Shown here: one piece after another, positions 1 to 10,780 of the stretch
Position numbering within the stretch: position 1 is the stretch's first letter
How the letters are laid out: every line of letters starts with the position of its first letter
From: Ostrinia nubilalis
Taxonomy: Eukaryota > Arthropoda > Insecta > Lepidoptera > Crambidae
Assembly: GCF_963855985.1 (NCBI RefSeq)
Contig: NW_026973572.1
Location: forward strand, 248,001-312,000
Length of the DNA stretch: 64,000 bases
Reading direction: 5' to 3'
Position numbers and translations under genes: made by a program
The notes under the pieces: model-generated
Seen by the model: the letters and a program-made list of their open reading frames with translations, nothing else
What the model was told of the DNA's origin: nothing
Databases searched by the model: none

Positions 1-916
1 AAAGCGTTCACACTCTTGCAGAGACAGAGGTTTGATGACAAGGAGGAAATGCGAAGAGATCAGCAGTTTAGAAAGGAGAAATAACTTATACGAAATGATA
101 AGAAATCAATATGAAATATTGAAATATCTAGAATATGAAATGTCTATAAAATAATAATGTAAAATATTTGAACTATAAAATCCCGCATCTGAAACGAAAA
201 ATACGAGTGTCAGCATCACATGTGGAACGTGGCATTAGGTTATGAAAAAACACCGCAATGGGAAACAAATACTTACGAAGACCGCTCGCTAATTTGAACT
301 TCACTCGCAGTCTTCAGTAACCCAACCCTCGTCCGAATAGCATTTAGAGAATTTCTGAAAGAAACGATCACATGAAACACCACGTACTGGAATACGAAAA
401 ATATCAATCACGAAAAATAAATAAATTCTCCGACGGGAACTTACCTCATGTGTGTTTATTTTTAAAATATATTAAGAAATTATCGTGGATGCATTCTGCA
501 TCACACGATTTGAAACACAGGGGATTACATCCCCGAAAATAATAAAATTGCGGTTGCGCAAGATCGACCAAAATTCCAAAGTGATTTGACAGCTCAACTG
601 ACAGCCGCGAGTCATAGAGATCGCAAGACGTTTCGTTTCGCCGCTTAAAAAAGTAAACACCAATAAAAACCATGATGAAAACAATCTCCAGAACACCGAA
701 AACATTCCATTAAAAAATAGAATAATCAAAATAAAAACATTAGGAAATGTTTCATTAAAATATATTTGAATTGACTGAGCAAAAAGCGCCATCTATTGCA
801 AACCTACTTCAATCAAACTTCTTAATCCGCCAATAGATGTCGCTAGTGGTACCCTAAATCCAAATATCGAGCAAGAAAACCAATTTGTGAAAACCAGCTA
901 AAACCGCAACGTTACA
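1..916 (-). repeat. LTR of family X (partial, cut by window edge)
   Basis: This stretch matches two other segments, 28528-29591 and 40986-42349, in the same orientation. Shared blocks include the start at CACTCTTGCAGAGACAGAGG, a block near 190-240, and the right end ..CAACGTTACA. The paired copies show that this is a long LTR that reads TG..CA with a PBS on the minus strand, so the element would lie on the minus strand. The right end falls directly inside an R1-like LINE gag sequence, so the LTR interrupts that LINE. Whether this is a solo LTR or the end of a full element cannot be seen from the window. No coding sequence is supported here. Confidence 0.8.
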
Positions 917-917
917 A

Positions 918-1574
918 GTGGACCTAGCCGAGTTGGGAATCCCCAACATCAAGGTCACCGACTCGGCGACCGGAGCTCGCCTAATTGAGGTCCCAGGCGC
1001 CGAGTCCAAGGACAAGGCAGACAAGCTGGCCATTCAGCTGAGGGCGGCTCTCGGTGGTGACGTAATCGTCACCAGGCCTGAAAAGCGCGCGGACATGCGC
1101 ATTATCGGCCTGGACGAATCCGTCACCAGTGAGGAGGTTGCCGAAGCGGTGGCCAGTAGGACGGGCTGCTCTCAGGAGGCAATGAGAATGGGGGAGATTC
1201 GGCGCAGCACCCGTGGTGAGGGAACTACCACGATTAGCTGCCCAGTCGTAGCGGCCAAAACCCTGTCGGAGGCCGGTCGCCTTCTTGTGGGCTGGTCCTC
1301 GGCCCGTGTACAGGTCCTGGAGCCTCGCCCGATGCGGTGCTTCAAGTGCATGGGCCTTGGACACACCCGGCAGCTGTGCCCCTCTCCAACGGACCGAAGC
1401 GGCCTATGTTTCCGGTGCGGCAATCCGGGACATAAGGCTGCGGATTGTGACGGTCAGGCGCACTGCGCTGTCTGTGCCGAGGCCGGCTGCGACATCAGCC
1501 ACCACATGGGGGGAAGAAACTGCAAACCCCCCATAAAAGAGGGAAAGCAGTTCCAAGGGTCTCAACCCCCTTGA
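918..1574 (+). pseudogene. R1-like ORF1 (Gag), C-terminal part
   Basis: The reading frame is open from the LTR junction, so its apparent start is only the edge of the insertion; the true N-terminus is lost. About 218 residues remain. They end in a run of three CCHC-type zinc knuckles (CFKCMGLGHTRQLC, CFRCGNPGHKAADC, then a CAVC..H..C knuckle), the typical arrangement in R1/TRAS/SART Gag proteins, which bind the element RNA. A stop precedes the endonuclease frame by about 40 bases, matching the usual ORF1/ORF2 layout. It is non-functional because it lacks its 5' half and promoter. Confidence 0.85.
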
Positions 1575-1616
1575 CAGAGGAGCACCACGAGCGGTGCGAG
1601 GAGGCAGACATGACCG

Positions 1617-3180
1617 ATGAGTAGTCGTCAAATCCGCCTCCTCCAGGGGAACCTCAACCACGCTGCTGGGGCGCAGGATCTTTTTCTACAATCCCTGGCA
1701 GCTTGGAATATTGACGTGGCGGAGCCGTACTGGGTTCCCCTGCAACCGCATTGGGTAGGCGACGCCACAGGGGATGTGGCAATCATATGCCGGACTGGGC
1801 CCGCCACTACTCCTCTCAATCTGAGAGACCGCGGCCCTGGCTTTGTGACGGCCCAATGGGGGAGATACGCGATTGTCGGCGTTTATTTCTCCCCCAACAA
1901 GCCCCTGTCGGCCTTCGAGACCTTTCTCGGCGTCTTGGGTCCCGCGATTCGTCGGCTGGCGCCGCTCCAGGTCATCCTCATGGGCGACCTGAATGCGAAA
2001 TCGCGTATGTGGGGCGGGGACTCTACCGATGTGAGAGGTAGGGCCCTCGAGGACTGGGTGGCCGAACTTGGGCTGTCCGTTCTGAACACCGGGACAGCCC
2101 ATACCTGCGTCAGGGCACAAGGTGGCTCAAGGGTGGATGTGTCTTTTGCCACCCCTGCGGTCGCCCAACGCGTCGTCAACTGGCGGGTAATGGAGGAGGA
2201 GACTCTCTCAGACCATCTCTACATCCGGTTCGAGGTCTCTCCCTCCACCACTCCCCGAGCGTCTCGTCGTACTGGCTACTCGGCCTTTCCTAGGTGGGCC
2301 ACAACCAAGCTGGACAAAGAAAAGGCCGAAGAGGCGGCCATTGTCCAGGCCTGGTGCAGCAAGGGGAGTCCTCATCCCTCCGATGCCGACGCCGGTGCCG
2401 CCTGTCTCCGAGCGGCATTGACTGAGACATGCGATGCGGCAATGCCGAGAGCCCAACGCACTGGCAACAGACGGTAGGTTTACTGGTGGTCCCAGGAAAT
2501 AGCGGACCTCCGGGCCACCAGTAACGCGGCGAGGAGGGCCTATTTGCGCCACCGTCGTCGCGCAGCACGGGACCCGGTGGAAGAGGAGCGCCTGCGCGCG
2601 GCCTACAAGGAGGCCAAGAGGACGCTTCAGGTGGCCATCATGGAGGCTAAGGCGGCAGCCTACAATGAGATGCTGGAGGAGCTCGACGGTGATCCGTGGG
2701 GGCGGCCATATCGCGCAGCGCGGAATAAGCTGCGCGGACAGTCAGCGCCAGTCGCGGAGACCATAGAGCCAGACCTCCTGCAGCGGGTACTGGGGGCACG
2801 AAAGTCCCCTTGTTGGGGAAACAGGGACCCCTGTTTCCCCAACAAGGGGACTTTCGTGCCCCGGCTCCTGCCCGCAGTCGTGAAGCCCAATCACCGGAGC
2901 CCCCGATCCCCCCGGTGTCCATGGTAGAGGTTGGTGTCGCCCTCGACCGACTCCACGGCAGCAGGAAGGCCCCAGGCCCAGATGGGGTCCCAGGGAAGAT
3001 CCTCCGCCTGTTCATGCAGGTGGAAGAAAATGAGGACCGTCTTCGGGAACTCTTTGACCTGGTGTTCAGAACCAGTCAGTTCCCGAAGATCTGGAAGGAT
3101 GGCCGGCTATGCCTGCTGAGAATGGAGGGTCGGCCGCCCGACTCCCCGTCTGCGTACAGGCCCATCGTGCTGCTCGATGT
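1617..3180 (+). pseudogene. R1-like ORF2, endonuclease and start of RT
   Basis: Residues 1-200 form an apurinic-endonuclease-type domain: an N-terminal LLQGNLNHA block, MGDLNAKSRMWGG, and a late SDH motif (LSDHLYIRF). This is the nicking enzyme for target-primed reverse transcription. A TAG at 2475-2477 interrupts the frame, after which homology continues in the same frame. A 34-bp-arm palindrome (2793-2862) then coincides with a frame change, and the following SRKAPGPDGVPGKI and YRPIVLLD motifs belong to the start of the RT domain. The sequence stops at 3180, where LINE A is inserted; it resumes at about 5391. Confidence 0.85.
2793..2862. repeat. Perfect palindrome, 34-bp arms, 2-nt spacer
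   Basis: The arm 2793-2826 is an exact reverse complement of 2829-2862; the spacer is two bases. It lies inside the R1-like ORF2 between the endonuclease and RT domains. The right arm reads in the frame that continues the RT sequence, so the left arm looks like an added inverted copy that shifted the frame. It could form a very stable hairpin. Confidence 0.95.
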
Positions 3181-5386
3181 CAAAGTCAAAGTCAAAGTCA
3201 AAGTCAAAATTTCTTTATTTGTTTAGACTAATAAATAGTTCTTACAAATCGTCATTTTGCTCTTAAGGAGCCTCTACATGTCTCATAATCTTTTTACCCT
3301 ACCAGCGCTTCGAGACCAACATTTGGCAAGTGCTGAGAAGAAGCGCCGCAACAAACTCAGTCACCACTGTCTGCCGGTTAATATGAATAAATAGAAAAAG
3401 CAGTAGTAGGTACATTTGATTCAGGAGCAGTTCACTGAATTTACCACGCATTCTTGTATGATGTATCTTATAAGAATGGGTATACAAAATTGCGTGGCAT
3501 ATTAAACAAGGTAGTAACGTGCTAATATCTAGACTTACAAATTAAGATACTTAAATACTAGGAGAAATGATTCGCATTAATAAATTTGAATAACTTGGAT
3601 TGACCAGTCCCCGAAAGCAGCGCCTGTTCACAGACATGACGAGTGAACCAGCCATCGCTTCACTCGACCATATTAGAGGGAATGTAACGACCCGCCTCAC
3701 TACGCCACCACCCCAGAGACATTTTAGTGAGAATGACAATTCCAAGTTATCTCTTTAAAAAAAAAACTAATAATAATAAGCTAAGTAACAGTCCAGATTG
3801 AGAAGCATGACACTATAACATTAGAGAAAATTAGTTAATACATTACTTTTCATAGCACGAATTTAAATTCTTTTTAGTACGAGCATGAGAGGACCATAAT
3901 CCTACTCCCAGGATGACTTATCATTAAGAAAATCACGAGTTGTATAATAAGCTTTTTTAAGCATGTGATCTTTAACTATACCTTTAAATTTATTATACGG
4001 TAGCTCTTTATATTTATCAGGGACTTTGTTATAAAAATGGATACCTTGTCCCATAAAAGTGGCAAACACTTTATTAAGTCTGAAAGAGGGTATAGCTAAT
4101 TTATTTTTATTTCTAGTGTTTATTTGGTGAATATCACTTTTCTTTTTGAAATCATTAATATTTTGATGAATAAAAAGAATACAGTTCAAGATGTATTGTG
4201 AAGCGGCCGTGAGAATGCCAATTTCTTTAAACAACTCTCTAAGGGACGCCCTTGCTTTCATTTTATATAGGTATCTTATCGCACGTTTTTGCAAAATGAA
4301 TATTGTTTCAAAATCTGCAGCTTTTCCCCATAGCATGATTCCATATGACATTAGGCTATGAAAGTAGCTAAAGTAGACTAAGCGAGCTGTTGAAACATCG
4401 GTTAATGACCGTATCCTTTTTATTGCAAAAGCTGCTGAGCTGAGCCTTCCCGCTAGAGTTTCTATATGGGGGCCCCACTGGAGTTTTGAATCCAGGGTAA
4501 TTCCCAGAAATACAGTCGAGTCTACCATGTCAATTGCATTATTATTAAGTTCTATTTGAGTACTAACTGTTTTTACGTTGGACAAAGAGAATTTTATACA
4601 TTTTGTTTTCTTTGCATTGAGTTGTAAATTATTTGTAGTGAACCAACTTAAAACTCTTGTTAGTGCATTATTTACATCGTCAAAGTTATTTTTACTTCTA
4701 TCAATATTAAAAATCAAAGATGTGTCATCAGCAAATAACACGATTTCGCAAGAGTTTCTAACAAAATATGGTAGATCATTAATGTATATAAGAAACAAGA
4801 ATGGACCCAGAATGGACCCCTGCGGAACTCCCATTTTCACAGGTGACCCAGATGACAAAACACCATTTATGTCAACTTTTTGAACTCTAAAGTTTAAATA
4901 AGATTGCATCAAATTCAAAGCCGAGTCCTTTACCCCATAGTAGTGCAGTTTGCGAATTAGAGTTTGATGTTCTACGCAATCAAAAGCTTTTGAGAGATCA
5001 CAAAAGACCCCTAGTGCATTTTGAGAACTCTCCCAAGCCTCGAAAATATGTTTAAGTAGTGCAACCCCAGCATCGGTGGTGGAACGACCCTTAGTAAAAC
5101 CATATTGTTCACTATGAAAGAGTTTATTTGAGCCAAAGTGAACCATAAGTTGATCCTGTATGATTTTTTCAAAAATCTTGCTCAAAGCGGGCAAGATAGA
5201 AATGGGTCTATAATTGCCAGGGTCGGTTTTGCTACCGGACTTAAATAATGGCATTAGTCTACTGTGTTTCATGAGGTCAGGGAAAATTCCCTTCTCTATG
5301 CAATTGTTAAAAATTATCGCTAACTGTGGGGAAATAATATCAATAATGTGTTTGACTATCTTGACAGAGATACCCCAGATATCAGT
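3181..5386 (-). mobile_element. LINE family A, 5'-truncated copy
   Basis: On the minus strand this is the 3' part of a LINE whose near-full copy lies at about 52790-58015. Its 3' end carries a tail of repeated TTTGAC units (forward 3179-3209), as the other copy has a TTTTGAC-rich tail. The truncation begins within the RT domain at 5386, next to plus-strand R1 sequence. Possible imperfect target duplications are GTGCTGCTCGATG on the left and GTCGTACTAGATG on the right (9 of 13 match). Insertion into the R1 RT domain shows it is younger than the R1 copy. Confidence 0.85.
3902..5386 (-). pseudogene. LINE A reverse transcriptase (truncated)
   Basis: About 495 codons in one open frame encode a non-LTR RT. 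Visible blocks are NYRPISILPALSKIFEKI, an EQYGF/GRST block, FCDLSKAFDCVEH, GVPQGSILGPFLFLIYIND, and the catalytic FADDTS. A thumb and C-terminal region lack an obvious zinc knuckle. The frame runs past 5386 into flanking R1 sequence only by chance. The endonuclease is absent because of 5' truncation. The remaining frame has no stop, so the copy is fairly young. It is closely similar to 55800-57305, where the same frame carries a one-base loss. Confidence 0.9.
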
Positions 5387-5390
5387 CGTA

Positions 5391-6932
5391 GTCGTACTAG
5401 ATGAGGCGGGGAAGGTCCTCGAAAGGATCATCGTTTCCCGCCTCACCAAGCACCTGAATGACGTGGGCCCCAACCTGTCGGAGTGGCAGTTCGGCTTCAG
5501 GGCTGGGCGCTCTACACTTGACGCCTTGTCCGCCCTGAAGTCCAAAACAGAGGAGGCTGTATCCCGCGGCGAAAGGGCACTGGCGGTGTCGCTCGACATC
5601 GCCAACGCCTTCAATAGTCTGCGCTTTGACACGATAGTGTCGGCGCTCCATTATCACGGAGTGCCGGCCTATCTCATCAGGATAGTGGCGGACTACCTGC
5701 GGGACCGACAGGTCAGTCTTGTTGGCGCGGATGGGGAGCTGGTCTAGCAGCGGATTTTCCGCGGGGTCCCCCAGGGGTCGGCCTTAGGGCCGACTCTTTG
5801 GAACATTGGCTACGACAGTGTGTTGCGGTGCAGGCTCCTTAGAGGGACGAGCCTGCTTTGTTACGCCGACGACACACTTGTCGTGGCCACAGGAAGGGCC
5901 CTGCCGGAACTCTGCCTGCGGATAGAGGCGGCCACCGAAATGGTTGTGGCCCGTATCAGGGCGGTGGGCCTGAAAGTGGCCCCCCATAAGACCGAGGCCC
6001 TAATGTTTCACGGGCCTCGGAAGGGACCGCCACCAGGTGCCCACCTCAATATAGAGGGTGTCCGTGTGCGGATAGGGGGCCAGATGAAGTATCTGGGCCT
6101 AGTGTTGGACGGGCGGTGGAACTTCCACGCCCATTTCGAGGGCCTGGCCCCCAAACTTACAGGGGCGGCAGCTGCATTGGGCAGACTGCTGCCTAACACG
6201 CGGGGCCCCAGCGTGAGCTGTCGCAAACTCTACGCTGGGGTTATAAAGAGCATGGCCCTATACGGGGCTCCCATATAGGTGGGTTCTCTCGACAGAGAGA
6301 ACCGTGTCGCTCTGCGGCGCCCGCAGCGCACCATCGCTTTGCGGGCGATAAGAGGGTACCGCACCGTATCACACGGGGAGCGCCCGGCATACGAGGAGGT
6401 GGAGCGCGTCCGCGAGCTTGCCCGAGAGGAGCTTCTGCGGCGCTGGGAGCGGGAATTGGTGGACTGCCGCTATGGCGTGAGAACCATAGAGGCGATCTGC
6501 CCGGTCCTGGACCAGTGGGTGTATCGGAGGCACGGCTTCCTCACCTATCGTCTGGTGCAGGTGCTAACCGGACACGGATGCTTCGGTTGGTACCTGCATC
6601 TGATCGGTAGAGAGCCGAGCCCTGAATGTCACGAGTGCGGCGCTGCGGAAGATACGGCTCAGCACACCCTTGAGGTGTGCCCAGCATGGGTCCAGCAGCG
6701 CCGGGCTCTGACTGCGGTGACTGGTCCGGACCTCGCGCTTCCCAGCGTCGTGGTTGCGATGCTCCTGGGCGAGAGCGCGTGGGACGCCATGGTCTCCTTC
6801 TGCGAAGAGGTGATGCTGCAGAAGGAGACCGCGGAACGGGCTAGGGAAGTAGATCCCGAAGCCCACGCGCTCCGGCGCAGACGGCCGGGGGGAAGAAGGA
6901 GGACATTCGCTCGCCTCCTTCCGCCTCCCTAG
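5391..6932 (+). pseudogene. R1-like ORF2, RT and C-terminal zinc region
   Basis: This continues the R1-like ORF2 after the LINE A insertion: EAGKVLERIIVSRLTKHL, SLDIANAFNSL, then a TAG at 5745-5747 before RGVPQGSALGPTLWN. The catalytic block is LLCYADDTLVVATG. A second TAG lies at 6276-6278. The C-terminal part contains a CHECGAAEDTAQHTLEVC motif (C-x2-C-x7-H-x4-C) typical of R1-clade proteins, and a basic tail (RRRRPGGRRR). Both stops are single transitions from probable Gln or Trp codons. The frame is otherwise preserved, which suggests moderate age. Confidence 0.88.
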
Positions 6933-7235
6933 GTGAGACCAGTGGGTGTTAGGCCGGGGGGCCCATCACCCACATTGCACGGTCCCACCCTGTCTGGGGG
7001 GGTCTGCCAGTGTACCGGCAGACCCCCTCTTTAGCGCGGGAGGCCCGGCAAAGGCTGGGCCATGCGTCGGCACGGCGTGGTCTGAATCTGTAGGACCCCA
7101 CGTCGTGCCAGTAAAACGCAGAGGGTGCACCGCAGGTTTTTAGTGGGTATACTTGTCGGGTGACAGCCGCTATTGCTGCCACCCGACAAGGGAGTCCCAC
7201 ATAACCCGTCGCTTCCCCCGAGCAGGTTAGGTTTT
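6933..7235 (+). other. R1-like 3' UTR and T-rich end
   Basis: A GC-rich non-coding stretch follows the ORF2 stop. It holds an inverted pair around 6990-7030 (GGGGGGTCTGCCAGTGTACC then GGCAGACCCCC) and another pair (CTTGTCGGGTGACAGC and GCTGCCACCCGACAAG, 7151-7191), both able to fold. The motif TTTTTAGTGGGTATAC at 7137-7152 recurs at 63042-63057 in a second R1-like remnant, supporting a shared 3' UTR. A run of T closes it at about 7228-7240. From there to 7411 I see only AT-rich sequence with a short motif shared with 48318-48340. Confidence 0.65.
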
Positions 7236-7716
7236 TTTTTTTTTAGTTTTGTTCTACGTACCTCTGACGTGGTGATCAGAGCCTTTGATATTATTCAATT
7301 TTTTACTATTTATTTTTATAGGAGATTTGTTTAAGGGAAAAGGGGGTAGGAATTTTACTATTTTGTGGCTATCTTAATTATTTTAAACTTTGTGTTTTTG
7401 CAATTTTTCTAAAATCAAATCAAATCAAATTAGTTTATTGCAATTGTAGGTACATATCATACATTGATGGATCTTAAATTTAAACGTAAAATTGTTCAGC
7501 TACAATTTGCCAAGCAGATGGCGTGCAATATACATATAAATGGTTACTTAATACTAATACCTGTTCATTTTATAATTTTACATGCAAACATTTTATGATC
7601 ACATTTGTGGTGTCTTAAATAAAACACTGATATATGTTCACTGTGTAAGCTAGTGCAAGCACTGACGTCCGTCCCGTGTGGCGGCCCGACTACGACTGAC
7701 CCCCCACCGCGCCGTA

Positions 7717-10700
7717 CTAGTCAGTGTTGCCATAGCGCTCACTCTTTATTTGTGTAGTAGTACACCACAACATTCTTAAATTGTCCAGGAGGAATTCGTT
7801 AATGGAGTAGTATGCCTTCTCAACCAGAAAAAGAAATAATGCATTTTTAAAGGAAATTAATTCTTCTTTATTCCTTATGTTGTCCGGTAACTTATTGAAA
7901 ATACGTGGTGCCATGCCCGTGACATTTTTCGTGAACAAAGCAGTCTTATGTGTTTTCGAGCATATTTTGTTTTTATGACGTTTACTATTTAATGTCTCAA
8001 ATAACGATAAGTTCTTTTTAACGAAAAGACAGATTTCCTGTATATAAATACACGGCAGAGTCAGCAGTTTCAATGACCTAAAGTGTGGTAGACAACTATC
8101 GGTTGGTCGCAATTTGCACAGAGCTCGAACACATTTCTTTTGTGCTCTGAAGACTGTTTCTCTATCCGTGGAGTTACCCCAGAAGATGATTCCATAACGG
8201 ATCGTTGATACGACATATGCGTGGTATGCTATTAAAACAGTGGGTTGATTAACGAGTCGGGCAAGTCTATATAAAGCATATGAATATTTGTTTAGCTTTT
8301 TGCACACTGTTTCTGTTTGAAATTTCCATGTCAAATTATTATCCACCCAAAGACCTAGGAACTTTGTTTTGTCGGTTTCTTCTATTTTCGTTTGTTTAAA
8401 TTTAATGTCCAGATTTAGTTTATTTGTGTATTGTTTAAATGTCATGATATGCGTCTTACTTAAATTTATTTTAATATTATTTGAAATAAGCCATTCAATT
8501 ACATTGGAAAGTGTCATATTTATGTCAGATTTGTAGGATTCTAATTTATCTCCAGTAAATAATATTGTACTATCGTCAGCAAATAAGGTCATTGAGTAAT
8601 CTGTAACTTTAGGCATGTCATTAATGTAAATCAAGAAAAGTAATGGTCCAAGGATACTTCCTTGGGGGACTCCATACTTTACCAGTTTTCTTTCAGAACA
8701 AAAACATTTTTCTATTTTTAATTTAGGACAAATTTTAGTAATACTGGTTATTTGGTATCTGTTAGTTAAATAAGACGTCAAAAAATCCAACATATTACCT
8801 CTTATACCATAAAGCTCTAATTTTTTTAGCAGAATGATATGATCCACGTGATCGAAGGCTTTAGTCATGTCCATATATACTGCTGTGACGGGCAATTTCC
8901 TATCCATGCAAGTAAGTACTTGGTTAATCAAGTTGTATATTGCCATATTAATATCTTTGTTTTTCCTGAAACCAAATTGCTCTTTAGCAAATATATCATA
9001 TTGAATAAAGAAGTTGTTTAATCTATTGAAAATTACTTTTTCAATTATTTTAGAGAATATCGGTATTAGGGCTACAGGTCTATAATTATTCATGTCCATT
9101 TTATTGTCTTTTTTAAAGAGAGGCTTAATGACCGATATCTTCAATTCGTTAGGAAAGTATCCATTCTGAATGCATAAATTTATAACGTGACTAAGTACGG
9201 ATGCAATAGCTGGTGCAACGTATTTCACGACTTTGGTAGTAATCCCATCATACCCACAACTATTAGTGTTTTTCAGAGACTTTATAATAACGCCGATGTC
9301 GTATGGGATAGTTGGGACCATAAAGAAGGATCTATTATTTTTGTTGTTGACACAATGTATTATTTTATTACTTGGCTTACATAGAGGAGCAACTTGGTTT
9401 ATGAAATGGTTGTTAAAAGTTTCCGCTACCAATTTTGGGTCGTTGATTACTCGATCATTTTGCTTAATTGAAATACTGATTAGGCTACTGTACTGTTTTT
9501 ATTTTTTAAGTTCACATGTATAAACTCATGCTGTTTGTTTCCTTAATAAAGAAAAATAAAAAATAAAATAAAATACTCTCGGTAGGGAAGCGTCTTTTTT
9601 CTTTGTTTATGATTGTCCACGTTGCTTTTGATTTATTTTTCGCGTTATTTATGTAATAATTGTTTTGTGCCTTTTTTGTTAGTGATATAATTTTCTTAAG
9701 TCTTTTTGAGTATTGTTTAAAATTATTTAAGTTTTCTTTACTGGGATGTAGTCTATAATGCCATAACATATCACGTTTGCGACTACAGACCTTCCGTATG
9801 CCGCTAGATATCCACCTTTGCTTTCTTGTTACTGAGTTTCTAAACTTAACAACCGGAAAACAGAGATCATACAACAGCTTAAAGATATCATAAAATGCCT
9901 TAAAAGCTTCGGGAGCATTAGAAGACTCAAACACGTCACGAAACGATAGACTCCGGAGGTGCTTGTTAAATTTGAGTAAATTTTCTTTACTATAATCTCG
10001 TCTCTCGGTAAACCAATGAGAAATAGAGCATGTTCTCTTAACAGGACACTTAATGACTTGTGCTGTATGATCAGATAGAGCTAATTCTATAACTTCTACT
10101 TTACTGCCTCGAATGTTGTGTGCGATATTATCGATGCAGGTACCACTCACCAGCCGTGTGGGTTGTCGAACGCATAGTTTAAGGTTATAGTTCAACAACA
10201 GACTCTGAAACTGAGTAGAAAATTTTAGGGGCTTCAAAATATCAATATTGAAATCACCGCACAAATTGTTTTTTTGTTTGTATTGTAGCTATATTTAGTT
10301 AAAATTCCCTCTATGGCATTAAAAAATGAAGTCATCGAGTCGATGTTGTTTTTGGGTATTCGGTAGATACATATTATTACAATCTTGTGATCTAGAAGTT
10401 CAATGGCACACCCTTTAATAACATTACTTAAGCTAAACTCTTTGACATCCAGATTACAAAATTTGTGAGTGTTTCTCACCAGAATGCAGGAGCCACCACT
10501 ACGACTATTTCTGCTGAAACTTGCAGCAAGGGTATAATTAGGTATATTAAGAAACTCATAATCATCCTCTTTCATATTTATGTTCTGTTATGCAAACCAC
10601 GTCAATTAACCTTCCTTCCTGGGCCGTATTAGATAGATGTACACTCAATATATCGGACTTATTTAATAGTCCATTAATATTTTGATGCATTACCAAAATA

Positions 10701-10780
10701 TGATTATACACGCAAAAACTGTTACTTGTGTGGTGAATATTCTGAGTCAGATGTGTTGAAATCGGATTTTGGTGATTCAC
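7717..10780 (-). pseudogene. LINE B ORF2: endonuclease and RT
   Basis: The minus-strand frame begins at 10780 with an endonuclease start block (VMHQNINGLLNKSDIL, then CITEH). It shifts frame near 10570 and again near 10260 at a run of A, before MCGDFNIDILKP and LSDHTAQVIKC. After the short insertion at 9490-9573 the RT runs open from about 9432 to 7717. RT motifs are NYRPVALIPIFSKIIEKV, YMDMTKAFDHVDH, GVPQGSILGPLLFLIYIND and LFADDSTILF. Length and order match a CR1-type ORF2. The frame overlaps the end of ORF1, as in related LINEs. Confidence 0.85.
9490..9573 (+). mobile_element. Small poly(A)-tailed insertion in LINE B
   Basis: About 84 bases interrupt the LINE B ORF2 between its endonuclease and RT parts. 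The piece carries AATAAAG followed by an A-rich tail (AAAAATAAAAAATAAAAT) at its right end. TACT stands on both sides (9486-9489 and 9574-9577), which could be a short target duplication. It resembles the 3' end of a LINE- or SINE-mobilised RNA. Its source family is not recognised. Confidence 0.5.

Larger units (their letters stand above)
917..7235 (+). mobile_element. R1/TRAS/SART-like LINE, degenerate and interrupted
   Basis: The element has the order expected of the R1 clade: a Gag-like ORF1 with CCHC knuckles, an APE-type endonuclease, an RT, a C-terminal CCHC region and a GC-rich 3' UTR ending in a T-rich tail. Its 5' part is missing because family X cuts in at 916. A minus-strand LINE A (3181-5386) splits the RT domain. 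Three in-frame TAG stops (2475, 5745, 6276) and a palindrome-associated frame change make it non-functional. Coding parts are GC-rich, in contrast to the AT-rich surroundings. Confidence 0.85.

Noticed and set aside
3551..3745. 64-codon frame that recurs at 57458-57673 with a similar product
   Set aside because: Both are in the LINE A 3' UTR; similarity is simply nucleotide identity of the two copies, and they end at different places.
7224..7245. GGTTAGG next to a T run as a telomeric (TTAGG) target of a TRAS/SART element
   Set aside because: There is only one unit and no array, so a telomeric target is not supported.
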